DNA of 64,000 nucleotides from Limnobaculum xujianqingii (GCF_013394855.1 NZ_JABMLK010000002.1:434001-498000); one strand, 5' to 3'. Positions 42,385 to 51,115 are shown, counted from the first letter of the stretch. Notes: generated by a model not told the origin, from the letters alone. Made by a program: numbers and translations.

Positions 42385-44595
42385 CTACCAACCGATTGAT
42401 ATTCCGCTATTTATCCCCATTCCATTCTGAGTGTCGTGTGTGATGTTCATGCCTATAACAACATTGTTCCTAACATTAACGTTAGTGCCGACGGCCGCGG
42501 CGCGTTCACCCCGGAATGTTCCAGCACCTAGTCCAAATGATGTCTTATATCCAAATTTTGTTGGGATTGAAGTTGCTGCAATAGTTGAGGCTATGCCTGC
42601 ATTCAAACGTTTATCATTGCGTTTAATTGAGTCGTCTAAACGATGTAATTGGTTATCAGCGTATTGTTGCAGCTCATTCCTAAATTCGGTATTAACCGTA
42701 TTTATACGGTTATCGGTGTATGAGGTACCTCTGTCTATGATGTTATGCAATGTAGCGTCGGTATAGTGATTAGCATTGACAAGCGTTGTGTCCAGTTGGG
42801 CGTCTGTATACTGTTCAGTGACGTTTTTAACGTTATACAAGGTACGATCCGTATAATCATTGGCATCAATTTGGGTCTTGTCCAACTGGATATTGGTGTA
42901 TTGTTCAACGACGTTCTTGACGTTGTTTAAAGTGCTATCCGTGTAATCATTGGCATTAACTAAGGTTTTGTCTAGTTGGGCATTGGTATAGTGTTCAGCG
43001 ACGATCTTAACGTTGCTTAAGGTATTGTCAGTATAATGGTTGGCATCAACCAGAGTTCTGTCTAGTAGGGTATTGGTGTACTGCTCAGAAACATTCTTGA
43101 CGTTGTTTAAGGTACTATCCGTGTAGTGATTAGCATCAGTCAACGTTCTGTCTAACTGGATATTGGTGTATTGCTCAGCGATGTCTTTAACGTGGTTTAA
43201 ACTAGTGTTCGAATAATGATTGGCATCAGTCAGTGTCCGGTCCAATAGGTTATTCGTGTACTCCTTAGAGATATTTCTAACGTTGTTTAAGCTGGTGTCC
43301 GAATAATGATTAGCATCAACTAATGCGCTATTCAGTTGGGCGTTGGTGTACTGTTCAGAAATGTTTTTAACATTGATAAATGAATCACTAAGCTGAGCTA
43401 TATTAATGGCATCATGATCCTCAATTCCATCTTTGACAGCCGTAATGACGCGGTCGCCGATGTTAAATTCATCGGCTTTCTCGGCATGAGAACCAGAGCC
43501 CAATGCAACACCGCCATTACTGGCATTTGAATTGTGCCCCAAACTAATCGAATGGCTACCATTGGCGGTTCCGCCAATATTAGTCAGGTTGTTACCTGAA
43601 GTGCCGGAACCATTGATTGAAACCGAGTCAGATAATGAACTCCCTGTTGCGGAGCTGGATGTGTTTCCTCCCATGACAATACTGTTTTTTATGTCGGTGA
43701 TATTATTTCCGACACCGGCGTTACCACTGCCGTACAAAATGGTATCATTCAGATTATTAAAGGAATTGCCTAAATTCACCCCATTAACAACATTATTATT
43801 ACCATTTTTAATGGTGTTGTTATTACCTGTAACGACAGAGTTAATTGAGTTATTTACCGTATTATTATCACCTTTTACATTGACGCTGTTAGTATTCGAG
43901 AGCTCATTATTACTCCCCGTTACTCTAAACCCATCACTATTAACAATGTTGTTATAATGCCCATTATCAATCCGGCCATTATTTGCCGACGTTAGGATGT
44001 TTTCATGCCCCAGAACAACATTATTACTTGATGTGTCAAAATGATTGTTATTACCATTTTGTTGTGCCAGGAAGTTATTATTGCTGTTGTTAAATGTATT
44101 GCCGTCAGTAACGCTATAGTTATCATTGGAGTTTTCGAGTTTATTGCCGCTTCCAAATATTCTATTTTTATCTGCGTCAGTTAGGATATTACCGGTGCCA
44201 CCAGTAATATTATTATTAGAATTGGTTAACTGTTGATTGCGCCCTCCGACATCGTTGCCATGACTATTAACTAAAGTACTACCATAGTCCCTCATTTTTA
44301 ATATCCCATCTCTGGGGTCAATGAAGTAGGTGTATTCTTCACTCCCGACTTTATTGTTATGGGAATTAATCAGCGTCTGATCTTTACCCCAAACACTGTT
44401 GTTATTTGAATTATTGAGACTGTGGTTTTGACCGACTAATTCATTATTATCTGAACCATTAGTTATCGTCATTCCCCAACTCGTCACATTTTGACCGGAG
44501 CCCTCAACATTGTTCCAATCATGGATATTGTTAGCTGATAGAACAGGAAAGCTTGAGAGTGACACAATACAAAGTGCAGTTTTAATCAGTTTCAT
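42385..44595 (-). CDS. Trimeric autotransporter adhesin (YadA-like), large copy
   Basis: 736 residues. Signal peptide MKLIKTALCIVSLSSFPVLSA; an Asn/Gly-rich head of degenerate ~14-residue turns (NNSNNNSVWGKDQTL-like) at about 24-330; a YadA-type neck HAEKADEFNIGDRVITAVKD; a stalk of seven 30-residue repeats (YTN..LDRTLTDANHY..., about 415-625); and a C-terminal four-strand membrane anchor beginning AGIASTIAATSIPTKFGYK. It would be anchored as a trimer in the outer membrane and bind host or other surfaces. Followed upstream by a shorter paralogue 15 bases away, so the two are one transcription unit. Unusual cargo for a conjugative element. Confidence 0.88.
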   Translation of the reverse strand: MKLIKTALCIVSLSSFPVLSANNIHDWNNVEGSGQNVTSWGMTITNGSDNNELVGQNHSLNNSNNNSVWGKDQTLINSHNNKVGSEEYTYFIDPRDGILKMRDYGSTLVNSHGNDVGGRNQQLTNSNNNITGGTGNILTDADKNRIFGSGNKLENSNDNYSVTDGNTFNNSNNNFLAQQNGNNNHFDTSSNNVVLGHENILTSANNGRIDNGHYNNIVNSDGFRVTGSNNELSNTNSVNVKGDNNTVNNSINSVVTGNNNTIKNGNNNVVNGVNLGNSFNNLNDTILYGSGNAGVGNNITDIKNSIVMGGNTSSSATGSSLSDSVSINGSGTSGNNLTNIGGTANGSHSISLGHNSNASNGGVALGSGSHAEKADEFNIGDRVITAVKDGIEDHDAINIAQLSDSFINVKNISEQYTNAQLNSALVDANHYSDTSLNNVRNISKEYTNNLLDRTLTDANHYSNTSLNHVKDIAEQYTNIQLDRTLTDANHYTDSTLNNVKNVSEQYTNTLLDRTLVDANHYTDNTLSNVKIVAEHYTNAQLDKTLVNANDYTDSTLNNVKNVVEQYTNIQLDKTQIDANDYTDRTLYNVKNVTEQYTDAQLDTTLVNANHYTDATLHNIIDRGTSYTDNRINTVNTEFRNELQQYADNQLHRLDDSIKRNDKRLNAGIASTIAATSIPTKFGYKTSFGLGAGTFRGERAAAVGTNVNVRNNVVIGMNITHDTQNGMGINSGISIGW
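42720..43350 (-). repeat. 90-bp tandem repeats encoding the adhesin stalk (seven copies)
   Basis: Seven diverged 90-base units encode 30 residues each, made of two 15-residue heptad-like halves (YTNxQLDxTLVDANH and YTDxTLNNVKNVxEQ). The regular in-frame length allows expansion or loss of units by recombination. Confidence 0.8.
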
Positions 44596-44610
44596 AGCAA
44601 TTTCCTGTGA

Positions 44611-46032
44611 TTAGTTTGCACCGAATGCAAGACCGGCACCGAACCCAACGCCACTTTTTGTATCAATGGAAACATTAATTCGAGAAACCAAGCGTGAGTT
44701 AACGTTCCAGTCCGTGCCGAATGCTAATGCCTGCTGAGAGCGGTAATTAGAAATAGCCATGCCAAATGATTTTTCAAAACCGTATTTTTGTGGAATAGAA
44801 CTCATCGCCATTGCACCGGCAATCCCGGCGTTGCCTCGTTCATAGTTACGATTGATTTTTTTATCTAACTGATTGGCTTTATTATCAAAGTATGACTTTC
44901 CCTCACTGAGGGAGTGATTAAATGATTCGGTGATGCGATTATCCGTATAGGTATTAACTTCATTGACTGATGCTTCGACTTTGCTGTCTGTATAGGTATT
45001 GGCATTAACTAATGTTTCTGAGGATTTGTCGTCGGTATAGGATTTAGATTCGTTCAGTGTTGTCATGGCTTTGCTGTCTGTATAGGTATTGGCATTGACC
45101 AGAGTTTCAGAGGCTTTATCGTCGGTATAGGTTTTGGACTCGTTGAGTGTTGCTGTGGCTTTGCTGTCCGTGTAGGTATTGGCATTGACCAGAGTTTCAG
45201 AGGCCCTATCGTCGGTATAGGATTTAGATTCGTTCAACGTTGCCGTAGCTTTGCTATCCGTGTAGGTATTGGCATTGACCAGAGTCTCAGCGGCTTTATC
45301 GTCGGTATAGGTTTTGGACTCGTTGAGTGTTGCGGCAGCTTTGCTGTCCGTATAGGTATTAGCATTGACCAGAGTCTCGGATGATTTATCGTCGGTGTAG
45401 GTTTTGGACTCGTTGAGCGTTACGGCAGCTTTGCTATCCGTATAGGTATTGGCATTGACTAATGTTTCTGAGGATTTGTCGTCGGTATAGGTTTTGGTCT
45501 CGTTGAGCGTTGCAGTAACTTTGCTATCCGTGTAGGTATTGGCATTGACCAGCGTTTCAGCGGCTTTATCATCAGTATAGATTTTGGACTCATTCAGTAC
45601 GGTATCAGCCGTAGTCTTAAGTTGCCCCACGTTTGCTGCATCACTTTGGTTTACACCGTCTTTGACGCCAGTAATTTGTCGGTTACCGATATTCATCTCA
45701 TCGGCAGAACTGGCTACGCTACCTGAACCGATCGCTATCCCGCCATTTGATGAATGGCCACCTCCAATTGATACGCCATCACCATTCTCAACGCTGCCAC
45801 CGTTACCGATGATAACGCCATTTTCTGAGCCAGATAGCTTACTGTTATTGCCGAGAATGATGCCGTTTGAACTGGAACCGGCGTCATTGTTATTACCAAC
45901 AACAGATGCATTGCTCGAAACACCACTATTACCATTACCGATATTGCTGGCAGCATTAGCGGTAGGGAGGACTAAGTAGGTTGATAGGGTGATGGTGATT
46001 AGGTAAATTTTTAAGTGGGAATGTATTTTCAT
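44611..46032 (-). CDS. Trimeric autotransporter adhesin (YadA-like), small copy
   Basis: 473 residues. Signal peptide (ending PTANAA), a short head with SNGIILGNNSKLSGSENGVI-type turns, neck SADEMNIGNRQITGVKDGVN, then a stalk of seven 30-residue repeats (ETLVNANTYTDSKA-TLNESKTYTDDKSS type, about 157-367) and an anchor starting AGIAGAMAMSSIPQKYGF. Its repeat units are much more alike than those of the neighbour, suggesting recent duplication. Lies directly upstream of the large copy with 15 bases between, so both may form mixed or alternative adhesins. No ESPR-type extended signal. Confidence 0.88.
   Translation of the reverse strand: MKIHSHLKIYLITITLSTYLVLPTANAASNIGNGNSGVSSNASVVGNNNDAGSSSNGIILGNNSKLSGSENGVIIGNGGSVENGDGVSIGGGHSSNGGIAIGSGSVASSADEMNIGNRQITGVKDGVNQSDAANVGQLKTTADTVLNESKIYTDDKAAETLVNANTYTDSKVTATLNETKTYTDDKSSETLVNANTYTDSKAAVTLNESKTYTDDKSSETLVNANTYTDSKAAATLNESKTYTDDKAAETLVNANTYTDSKATATLNESKSYTDDRASETLVNANTYTDSKATATLNESKTYTDDKASETLVNANTYTDSKAMTTLNESKSYTDDKSSETLVNANTYTDSKVEASVNEVNTYTDNRITESFNHSLSEGKSYFDNKANQLDKKINRNYERGNAGIAGAMAMSSIPQKYGFEKSFGMAISNYRSQQALAFGTDWNVNSRLVSRINVSIDTKSGVGFGAGLAFGAN
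44932..45562 (-). repeat. 90-bp tandem repeats encoding the small adhesin stalk (seven copies)
   Basis: Seven highly similar 90-base units, each giving a 15-residue ETLVNANTYTDSKAx half and a 15-residue TLNESKTYTDDKSS-type half. The high identity between units points to recent expansion and likely copy-number variation between isolates. Confidence 0.85.
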
Positions 46033-46230
46033 TATGGTTACTCCGGCTTGGTCTACGAAATGAAACGTAGCTCGGTAATTGAGCGACCGGGGTAATGTTG
46101 AAGGTGAAAAAGGAGCAGGGCATTAATCAACTGAAAATGCGAAAAAAAGGTTAATTTGGGCGACTAATAATGGCAGGTGTGACCGTTTTTAAATAACGAT
46201 GTAAAACGATATCTTCTGCCATATAACACA

Positions 46231-48003
46231 CTATGTCTCGATAAGTGTCAGGTAGGGATTGCTGTCTGGAATGATACTTTCTTCGCCAAATAATAGGGTC
46301 GGAGTTTCTAAAATATACCCCTTAATTTTTCTAGTCTTGCGTGGTCCCTGAACTTCACATGTCCAGATATTGATTCCATCTTTACCACGGCGATGAATTT
46401 TTTGCTTTTGAAAGACCTTTTGTACCTCTCGCCATTCCTCTCCGGTTGACCCGATTGTCTCTTTGACAAAGAGTTTAAAAATCTCGGGAGACACGAGAAA
46501 TATTGAACCATTTACCACATGTATTTTTGCCTGAACATCGTTTATCTGTAGGTGTTTGGTCATTATTCCCTGTTTCAACCAGTTCAAAAACGCTAGATCA
46601 GCAATAGATGAGGTTGGCTTTTCTTGAGGGCGCTCTGATATTGGCGCTTGTTGAATAAAAGAAGATGGCTGTGGCGGCACATCAACTCGATCTGGCTGTA
46701 TACGTTCTGGCATAAAAGGGACAATCGCTGGTGGATCTTCAGGTGAAGAGAATAATGACAAAGTCAGTTCTTCCAGATTCACTTCTGGCGGATGGTTGTC
46801 ACTGTTATTAGGCGATGGGTTATCTAGCGGTGGAATGGAGTTAACTACGGCCACTGGGGTTACCGTTCCGTCAAATAGCGGCGGCCGATTTTCGACTTGT
46901 TCCCATATCAATGATGGCGATACACGAAGTAAGGTGAGGTCGACGCCAGGGCTCCAACCACTCGATGATTTTACGGTACAATTCCAAATGGCTTTTCCTT
47001 CATTTGATAAAACGATGCCATGATCCTGCATCTCATCAAACAAACGAGAGTTACTGTCTGGAACGCCGGTAATTCCATGTTGCAACAACCATGCACGGGT
47101 TTTGTCTGACGCTGTTTTACTGACTAACCACAACGCTTCTTCCGTAAGCCAACCATCAGAGCCAAATTTTGTATTATTAAGTTTTAACGTGTTTTGTACC
47201 AATTCACGTAATGCCGCAATAATTTGTTTAGGCAACGTTGACTGCGGCCGAGCGAGGGCTTTTGATGCATCGCCGCCCATATTCTGGGCAACGGAGGCCT
47301 GGTCCGCTTTTTGTATCAGTTCACCAATGATCCCGGCACTTTCATAATGGCCTGCGATGGAATACAGCAAAGATGAAAACAGTTGTTGATACTCAGAGAG
47401 CCAGTTGAGAGCCGCTTGAGGCAGTATATGTGTACACAGAATAGCGCCAGCGGCGGGATGCAGGCGATAGTCACGCTGCGGATTATATTGCAACCGATAG
47501 GGTTCTGTTAGTGGACCATGCCATGGATGCCAGCGTGCTCCTGATTCAGTCATCACGGTCATATCAACCAAAGGTTTACCGATATCATGTAATAACGCGG
47601 CATAGACAATAGCGGCCGTCCAGACTTTAGCTTCTTTTGTTTGATCTTCAGGTGGACAGCCGGGTGGTAAGAGATGCGTTTGTCTCATTTTCGCAGCAAA
47701 GCAAACCACCTCTAAAGTATGGTCTAACATACCGCCTAGATGGGCGTGATGATGAGATTCTGAGGCAGGTAAGCGTTGAACCAATGCCGCATATTTCTGA
47801 ATCGGATTCAAATAAAGCTCGGTGAACAGGGGATTGGAGAGTGATGTTCTGTGCCAGATGAGCTGAATAAGCTGCTGGCGCAATGGTGTCGATAACAGGT
47901 TATCGGCGGTGTCGGGGAGTAACCAGCCGTCTTCCGGCATGCCGATATCAAGCGTTGAGGTCGGCTTCGTTGGCACTTTGCTGCGGGTTAACCATTTAAA
48001 CAT
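46231..48003 (-). CDS. MobH-family conjugative relaxase (TraI_2 type)
   Basis: 590 residues. The N-terminal TraI_2 domain has the HD-hydrolase-like motif HHAHLGGMLDHTLEVVCFA near residues 85-103 and LLHDIGKPLVDM near 140, typical of MobH relaxases of SPI-7/ICEHin1056-like elements; the C-terminal part (about 490-575) matches the partner domain found in the same proteins. A Pro-rich linker lies between. It would nick oriT and pilot the strand in transfer. An oriT is not identified but should be near. Next to parA and the conjugation genes. Confidence 0.85.
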   Translation of the reverse strand: MFKWLTRSKVPTKPTSTLDIGMPEDGWLLPDTADNLLSTPLRQQLIQLIWHRTSLSNPLFTELYLNPIQKYAALVQRLPASESHHHAHLGGMLDHTLEVVCFAAKMRQTHLLPPGCPPEDQTKEAKVWTAAIVYAALLHDIGKPLVDMTVMTESGARWHPWHGPLTEPYRLQYNPQRDYRLHPAAGAILCTHILPQAALNWLSEYQQLFSSLLYSIAGHYESAGIIGELIQKADQASVAQNMGGDASKALARPQSTLPKQIIAALRELVQNTLKLNNTKFGSDGWLTEEALWLVSKTASDKTRAWLLQHGITGVPDSNSRLFDEMQDHGIVLSNEGKAIWNCTVKSSSGWSPGVDLTLLRVSPSLIWEQVENRPPLFDGTVTPVAVVNSIPPLDNPSPNNSDNHPPEVNLEELTLSLFSSPEDPPAIVPFMPERIQPDRVDVPPQPSSFIQQAPISERPQEKPTSSIADLAFLNWLKQGIMTKHLQINDVQAKIHVVNGSIFLVSPEIFKLFVKETIGSTGEEWREVQKVFQKQKIHRRGKDGINIWTCEVQGPRKTRKIKGYILETPTLLFGEESIIPDSNPYLTLIET

Positions 48004-48023
48004 AGTGTTCTCCTTATCATGAC

Positions 48024-48045
48024 ATCATGCTTTCATGACTTAATT
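48024..48045. promoter_or_regulatory. Par-region site D: ATGCTTTCATGA with TTAATT
   Basis: ATCATGCTTTCATGACTTAATT, immediately after the small RHH-like gene in its direction. Shares ATGCTTTCATGA with the site at 49.02 kb. Confidence 0.4.
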
Positions 48046-48255
48046 GTTAACCTTCCTATAGAGACGATAACCATCGAGTAATAACTCGGTCATCGATTTA
48101 TCAATCTCTGTCGCATAGGTTTTGATCTCTCGATGAAGAAGAGGATCAATTTTTAGTTGAATAGGTTTTAGGACACCTGCATTAAATCTGGAATTAGTCA
48201 CCTCAATGGTGGCCGTTGTTGAAGAAGGCGGTATTATTTTAGGTGGCTTTACCAT
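48040..48255 (-). CDS. Small probable ribbon-helix-helix partner of ParA
   Basis: 71 residues: a disordered Pro/Thr-rich start, then KPIQLKIDPLLHREIKTYAT and EIDKSMTELLLDGYRLYRK, a pattern like the beta-strand plus two helices of ParG/CopG proteins. Located 30 bases downstream of parA, as expected for the DNA-binding partner of a partition pair. Palindromes at both ends of the two genes could be its sites. Confidence 0.55.
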   Translation of the reverse strand: MVKPPKIIPPSSTTATIEVTNSRFNAGVLKPIQLKIDPLLHREIKTYATEIDKSMTELLLDGYRLYRKVNN

Positions 48256-48276
48256 GAGTACAATTCTCCATAAGAA

Positions 48277-48297
48277 TAATGCTTTTATGAATTAATG
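48277..48297. promoter_or_regulatory. Par-region site C: AATGCTTTTATGAATTAATG
   Basis: AATGCTTTTATGAATTAATG between parA and its partner gene; same core as the sites on either side. Confidence 0.4.
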
Positions 48298-48911
48298 AGG
48301 CTGGCGATCTCATCAATAATGGAACATGCGGCGGTGTTAAGCGTAGGATAGTGAGTTTCAGTAATGGATTTACCTGCATCAAGAGCCTGACTATAGCCCG
48401 GCATAAAACGGATAAAGTGATAAGCACACTGAAATCCCCAGGCGGAAATGGTGCGTTGAGCGGCCTGTCCTTCGGCAATACTCGGAGCTTTACAGACAAC
48501 AAACAGAATTTTATGCAGAGGGATTTGCCGTTTCTGTAAAAATTCTCGGCCTAATAACAGAGAAGGTTCTAAATCATCGAGAGAGGTGCCGGTGGCAATA
48601 ACGATCAGGTCTGATGCTTCAGCAATATCGACCGATGAAATATCAGCGAAAGGACGAGTATCAATAAGAAGTAGCTGATTTAAAGCGGCAGCTTTTAGTG
48701 CAACATTATGACGACGATAGACTGCCGTTTCGATAGAGGGGGTAAGGCTCGCTAAATCTCGCCGTTCTGCCCATTTACTGCTGGTTTGTTGCTGAGTATC
48801 TAGATCGGCTAAGTGAACTTGCCAACCGGCTTTAGCAAACTCGGTTGCGGTTGCTCTTGCTAGTGTAGACCGGCTTACGCCACCTTTCTGACTAATAAAG
48901 CTAATAATCAT
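48285..48911 (-). CDS. ParA-like partition ATPase with altered Walker A
   Basis: 208 residues. Begins MIISFISQKGGVSRSTLARA, the deviant Walker A of ParA/MinD, but the second Lys of KGGxxK(S/T) is Arg. Walker A' QLLLIDTRPFA near residue 85 follows. Such short ParA proteins on conjugative elements help keep the excised circle or position it for transfer. The Lys to Arg change at the catalytic position may lower ATP hydrolysis. Coupled to the small RHH-like gene. Confidence 0.8.
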   Translation of the reverse strand: MIISFISQKGGVSRSTLARATATEFAKAGWQVHLADLDTQQQTSSKWAERRDLASLTPSIETAVYRRHNVALKAAALNQLLLIDTRPFADISSVDIAEASDLIVIATGTSLDDLEPSLLLGREFLQKRQIPLHKILFVVCKAPSIAEGQAAQRTISAWGFQCAYHFIRFMPGYSQALDAGKSITETHYPTLNTAACSIIDEIASLINS

Positions 48912-48930
48912 AGGCTCCTCGATACTGATT

Positions 48931-48944
48931 TCATTAATTAATGA
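48931..48944. promoter_or_regulatory. Par-region site B: palindrome TCATTAATTAATGA
   Basis: Perfect 14-base palindrome 20 bases before the parA start; likely operator or centromere-like site. Confidence 0.5.
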
Positions 48945-49010
48945 TGTGAGGAGTGTGGTTCTATGTGACTATGTTTACCGCAAGAAACTGAATTGTCAGT
49001 GAAGAGAGTT

Positions 49011-49034
49011 ATTAATGAATTAATGCTTTCATGA
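49011..49034. promoter_or_regulatory. Par-region site A: ATTAATG/TTCATGA cluster
   Basis: Begins ATTAATGAATTAATGC and ends TTTCATGA, combining the elements of sites B, C and D, 100 bases before parA. Confidence 0.4.
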
Positions 49035-49152
49035 TACTCGCATTTATATGAGGTGATAGATCCGAGCGATGCCAGCCAATTCAGCCTTTTGGCCTTTTCG
49101 GGTAGGGCTCTTACCTTTATAAATATTACCCTTCAGGCCATTTAACCTTTTA

Positions 49153-49488
49153 TCAGTTGAGCCATTTAAGTCTCGAGTTTACCATTTGATTAAGCGTTTT
49201 TACGACACGTCGAAAGGCAATAGAGTCTTGAAATACATCGTGAATAATGATGAGCAGATAACGAGAAACATTATGAAAGTGTTGATCTCCATATTTGAGC
49301 TCTAATTCTGAATCGATGGCATCAAATATCGTATCAAGCGCTGAAATAATATTGCTCGCTAGTCGGAACTCATTCTCGGGTAGATTTAGTTCTGGCAGCG
49401 ATTTTAGGTAGATTCCAAATTCTGTCATAACCGTTATATATTTACCGAACCATTTATTATTCAGGAGGCAGGAAAGGTGATATTGCAA
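49153..49488 (-). CDS. Small protein of unknown function in the conjugative element
   Basis: Up to 111 residues; the frame starts with TTG at 49488, and an ATG at 49428 gives 91 residues (MTEFGIYLKSLPELNLPENE). All-helical, acidic, with FRLASNIISALDTIFDAIDS. Neither start has a good ribosome site. Reads in the same direction as parA. No family recognised. Confidence 0.45.
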   Translation of the reverse strand: MQYHLSCLLNNKWFGKYITVMTEFGIYLKSLPELNLPENEFRLASNIISALDTIFDAIDSELELKYGDQHFHNVSRYLLIIIHDVFQDSIAFRRVVKTLNQMVNSRLKWLN

Positions 49489-49666
49489 CGCCCATCTCTC
49501 TTAAATCATCCATAACGAGAGTGTTAATCCATATTTTTTATATGAAACTTTTGTCACAATACCACCAAGTTTATTTCTGGAACATTTCTCTGGTTTTTCT
49601 CTTTTGTTTCCCTGATGTTAGCGAATCGATTGTAGGAAATATTGGACAATTTAACAACAAAAAAAT

Positions 49667-49679
49667 GAAGTTAAACTTT
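49667..49679. promoter_or_regulatory. Operator-like palindrome GAAGTTAAACTTT
   Basis: GAAGTT-A-AACTTT, 12 of 13 bases match the perfect palindrome 63 bases further on. Lies upstream of the XRE regulator. Confidence 0.5.
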
Positions 49680-49729
49680 ATATTTGTCGGTGTACTGGCG
49701 TTAACTGCTGGATAGTTAAGCGCATTTTC

Positions 49730-49742
49730 GAAGTTTAACTTC
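49730..49742. promoter_or_regulatory. Operator-like palindrome GAAGTTTAACTTC
   Basis: Perfect 13-base palindrome GAAGTT-T-AACTTC, 65 bases before the regulator start. With the copy at 49667 the spacing is 63 bases, six helical turns, which suits cooperative binding by a dimeric repressor. Confidence 0.55.
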
Positions 49743-49806
49743 AAAAAATAAAAATGAGAATCGAAGAAAATCTTCATTTTAGTGGCTAATGAGGGTTCAG
49801 GTTCCC

Positions 49807-50061
49807 ATGTTATCGACTCGGTTAAAAGCAATACGCAAACTGCGTCAACTATCTCAGGAGCAACTTGCTCATCTCGTGGGTATAGAGGAAGCATCAGCTA
49901 GCACAAGGATCAGCCAATATGAGCGAGGTGTCCATGAGCCTCCTTATAAACTGATGATTAAAATTGCAAAAGTACTCGATGTCCCCGTCGCCTATTTTTA
50001 TGCAGACAATGATGAGTTGGCTGAAATTATTCTTAAATATCACTCTGAGAAAAAGCGCTGA
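49807..50061 (+). CDS. XRE-family helix-turn-helix regulator
   Basis: 84 residues from the ATG at 49807 (an ATG six codons upstream is possible). MLSTRLKAIRKLRQLSQEQLAHLVGIEEASASTRISQYERG is a complete Cro/CI-type HTH, of the subfamily with the EASASTRISQYE insertion common in mobile elements; the tail VPVAYFYADNDELAEIILKY is a short helix. Two copies of a 13-base palindrome upstream suggest autoregulation. It may control transfer or the small genes around it. Confidence 0.8.
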   Translation: MLSTRLKAIRKLRQLSQEQLAHLVGIEEASASTRISQYERGVHEPPYKLMIKIAKVLDVPVAYFYADNDELAEIILKYHSEKKR

Positions 50062-50215
50062 TTCGCCGGTAGCCATTGACACCATACAGACTCGGTTGAG
50101 AATTTAATGGCATCCATTGCTAAAATGTTTCTGAAGGGATAGGGTGAGCTAATGGTTGAATAATAGCCATACTTCATTATGATGAATCATCGCTTCAGAG
50201 TGCAATGGAGGATTA

Positions 50216-50605
50216 ATGAAATCATGTATGCATGAAGGAAATACTCCTCATAATAGCCTCGGTTACAAAGCGGGGCGCTTAGCCGTTAGAATGCGTAATC
50301 GAGTCGCTGAATGGAACACTAGATTAGCGCATTTGGCTCATAAAAGAGGTTTACCCTTATGGGTGGCTAAACTGCCGTTTATTGTCTTTATCATGGCAGT
50401 GATTGGATTATTCGCTGCAAGCCTATTCCTGCTGGCCTCCGTTTTGCTCATCTTAGCGATCATAGGATTCTCACTTATTGCCATAGCTAAGGGGATGGAG
50501 TCAGATGATATTGTTGAGTTAGATAGTCAGGTTCTTGAAGGTTATTGCGACGGACCTGATGGCGTGGGGGAATATGCAGGTGGTGAGCGTATTGATAAAG
50601 ATTAA
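50216..50605 (+). CDS. DUF3742-like integrative-element membrane protein
   Basis: 129 residues. A basic start (LGYKAGRLAVRMRNRVAEW), one or two long hydrophobic helices (LPFIVFIMAVIGLFAASLFLLASVLLILAIIGFSLIAIA, about 57-92), and an acidic tail DGVGEYAGGERIDKD. The pattern fits the DUF3742 proteins that sit convergent to the TraG-like end of the conjugation operon in PFGI-1/SPI-7-like elements. Function unknown. Confidence 0.6.
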   Translation: MKSCMHEGNTPHNSLGYKAGRLAVRMRNRVAEWNTRLAHLAHKRGLPLWVAKLPFIVFIMAVIGLFAASLFLLASVLLILAIIGFSLIAIAKGMESDDIVELDSQVLEGYCDGPDGVGEYAGGERIDKD

Positions 50606-50660
50606 TGGGTAACATAATGTTTACTGGCTCATATTTAATTTGATACGTTTGCTACTCTGG

Positions 50661-50734
50661 ATGTAATCAGCTCCGACAGTCGACTAAGAGCGAATAGCCG
50701 ACTGCACTTGGAGCTAAAGAGCGACTTGTTAGAT
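50661..50734 (-). repeat. Integron attC-like site 1
   Basis: In plus orientation: degenerate left core ATGTAAT, a bulged inverted repeat AGCTCCGACAGTCGACT / AGCCGACTGCACTTGGAGCT, and right core GTTAGAT (perfect GTTRRRY), 74 bases in all. The left core is 5 of 7 complementary to the right. The TAA stop of the small gene on the minus strand lies inside the GTTA, the arrangement of an integron cassette. Confidence 0.55.
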
Positions 50735-51013
50735 GCGCATAAACCAATAAGGAACCTTAGCGCCTTCTTCTCTTAAATTTTCACAACAAAAGCCGATGAA
50801 CTCGCATGCTGCTTCATGAGCAGTTAGATTATCGGGGATTTTCTCAGCTGCATAAAATGCATCATCCATATTTATAAGCGTTCCTGTTGCAGAAAATATA
50901 TGGCGTTTATCTTTCGCATCACTATTTAGGGATAAATTGATTGCATTTGTAATAAGTGCAGTTTGAACTTCAGTGATAAACTGAAACTTCTTCCAGTTAA
51001 GCTCTTGATTCAT
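50729..51013 (-). CDS. Small cassette-borne protein of unknown function
   Basis: 94 residues, soluble and helical (MNQELNWKKFQFITEVQTAL ... EFIGFCCENLREEGAKVPYW). The start has GGAGATCATCA upstream. Its stop codon lies within the attC-like site. No family recognised. Lower GC and different codon use from the transfer genes around it, in line with a mobile cassette. Confidence 0.6.
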   Translation of the reverse strand: MNQELNWKKFQFITEVQTALITNAINLSLNSDAKDKRHIFSATGTLINMDDAFYAAEKIPDNLTAHEAACEFIGFCCENLREEGAKVPYWFMRI

Positions 51014-51032
51014 TGATGATCTCCAATATTAA

Positions 51033-51115
51033 TTTTAACGCACGCATCGCATGCCAACTCTGCGGCGCGCATTAGCGCGTCCGCCCTAGGGATATACTGC
51101 TTTTGATTGTTATGT
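51033..51115 (-). repeat. Integron attC-like site 2
   Basis: Plus orientation: TTTTAAC, then GCACGC...GCATG, a central GC-rich hairpin GCGGCGCGCATTAGCGCGTCCGC-like core (51062-51083, arms GCGG/CCGC and GCGC/GCGC), then GTTATGT, 83 bases. The AAC and GTT triplets are present, though the outer bases deviate from RYYYAAC/GTTRRRY. The stop codon of the 162-residue gene is again inside the GTTA. Confidence 0.5.

Noticed and set aside
42720..45562. Regular 90-base repeats resembling a CRISPR or satellite array
   Set aside because: They are in frame, coding and lack unique spacers; they encode adhesin stalks.
49521..49715. 64-codon plus-strand frame before the XRE gene
   Set aside because: It runs through the operator-like palindrome, has no ribosome site, and ends in a short hydrophobic stretch; not convincing.
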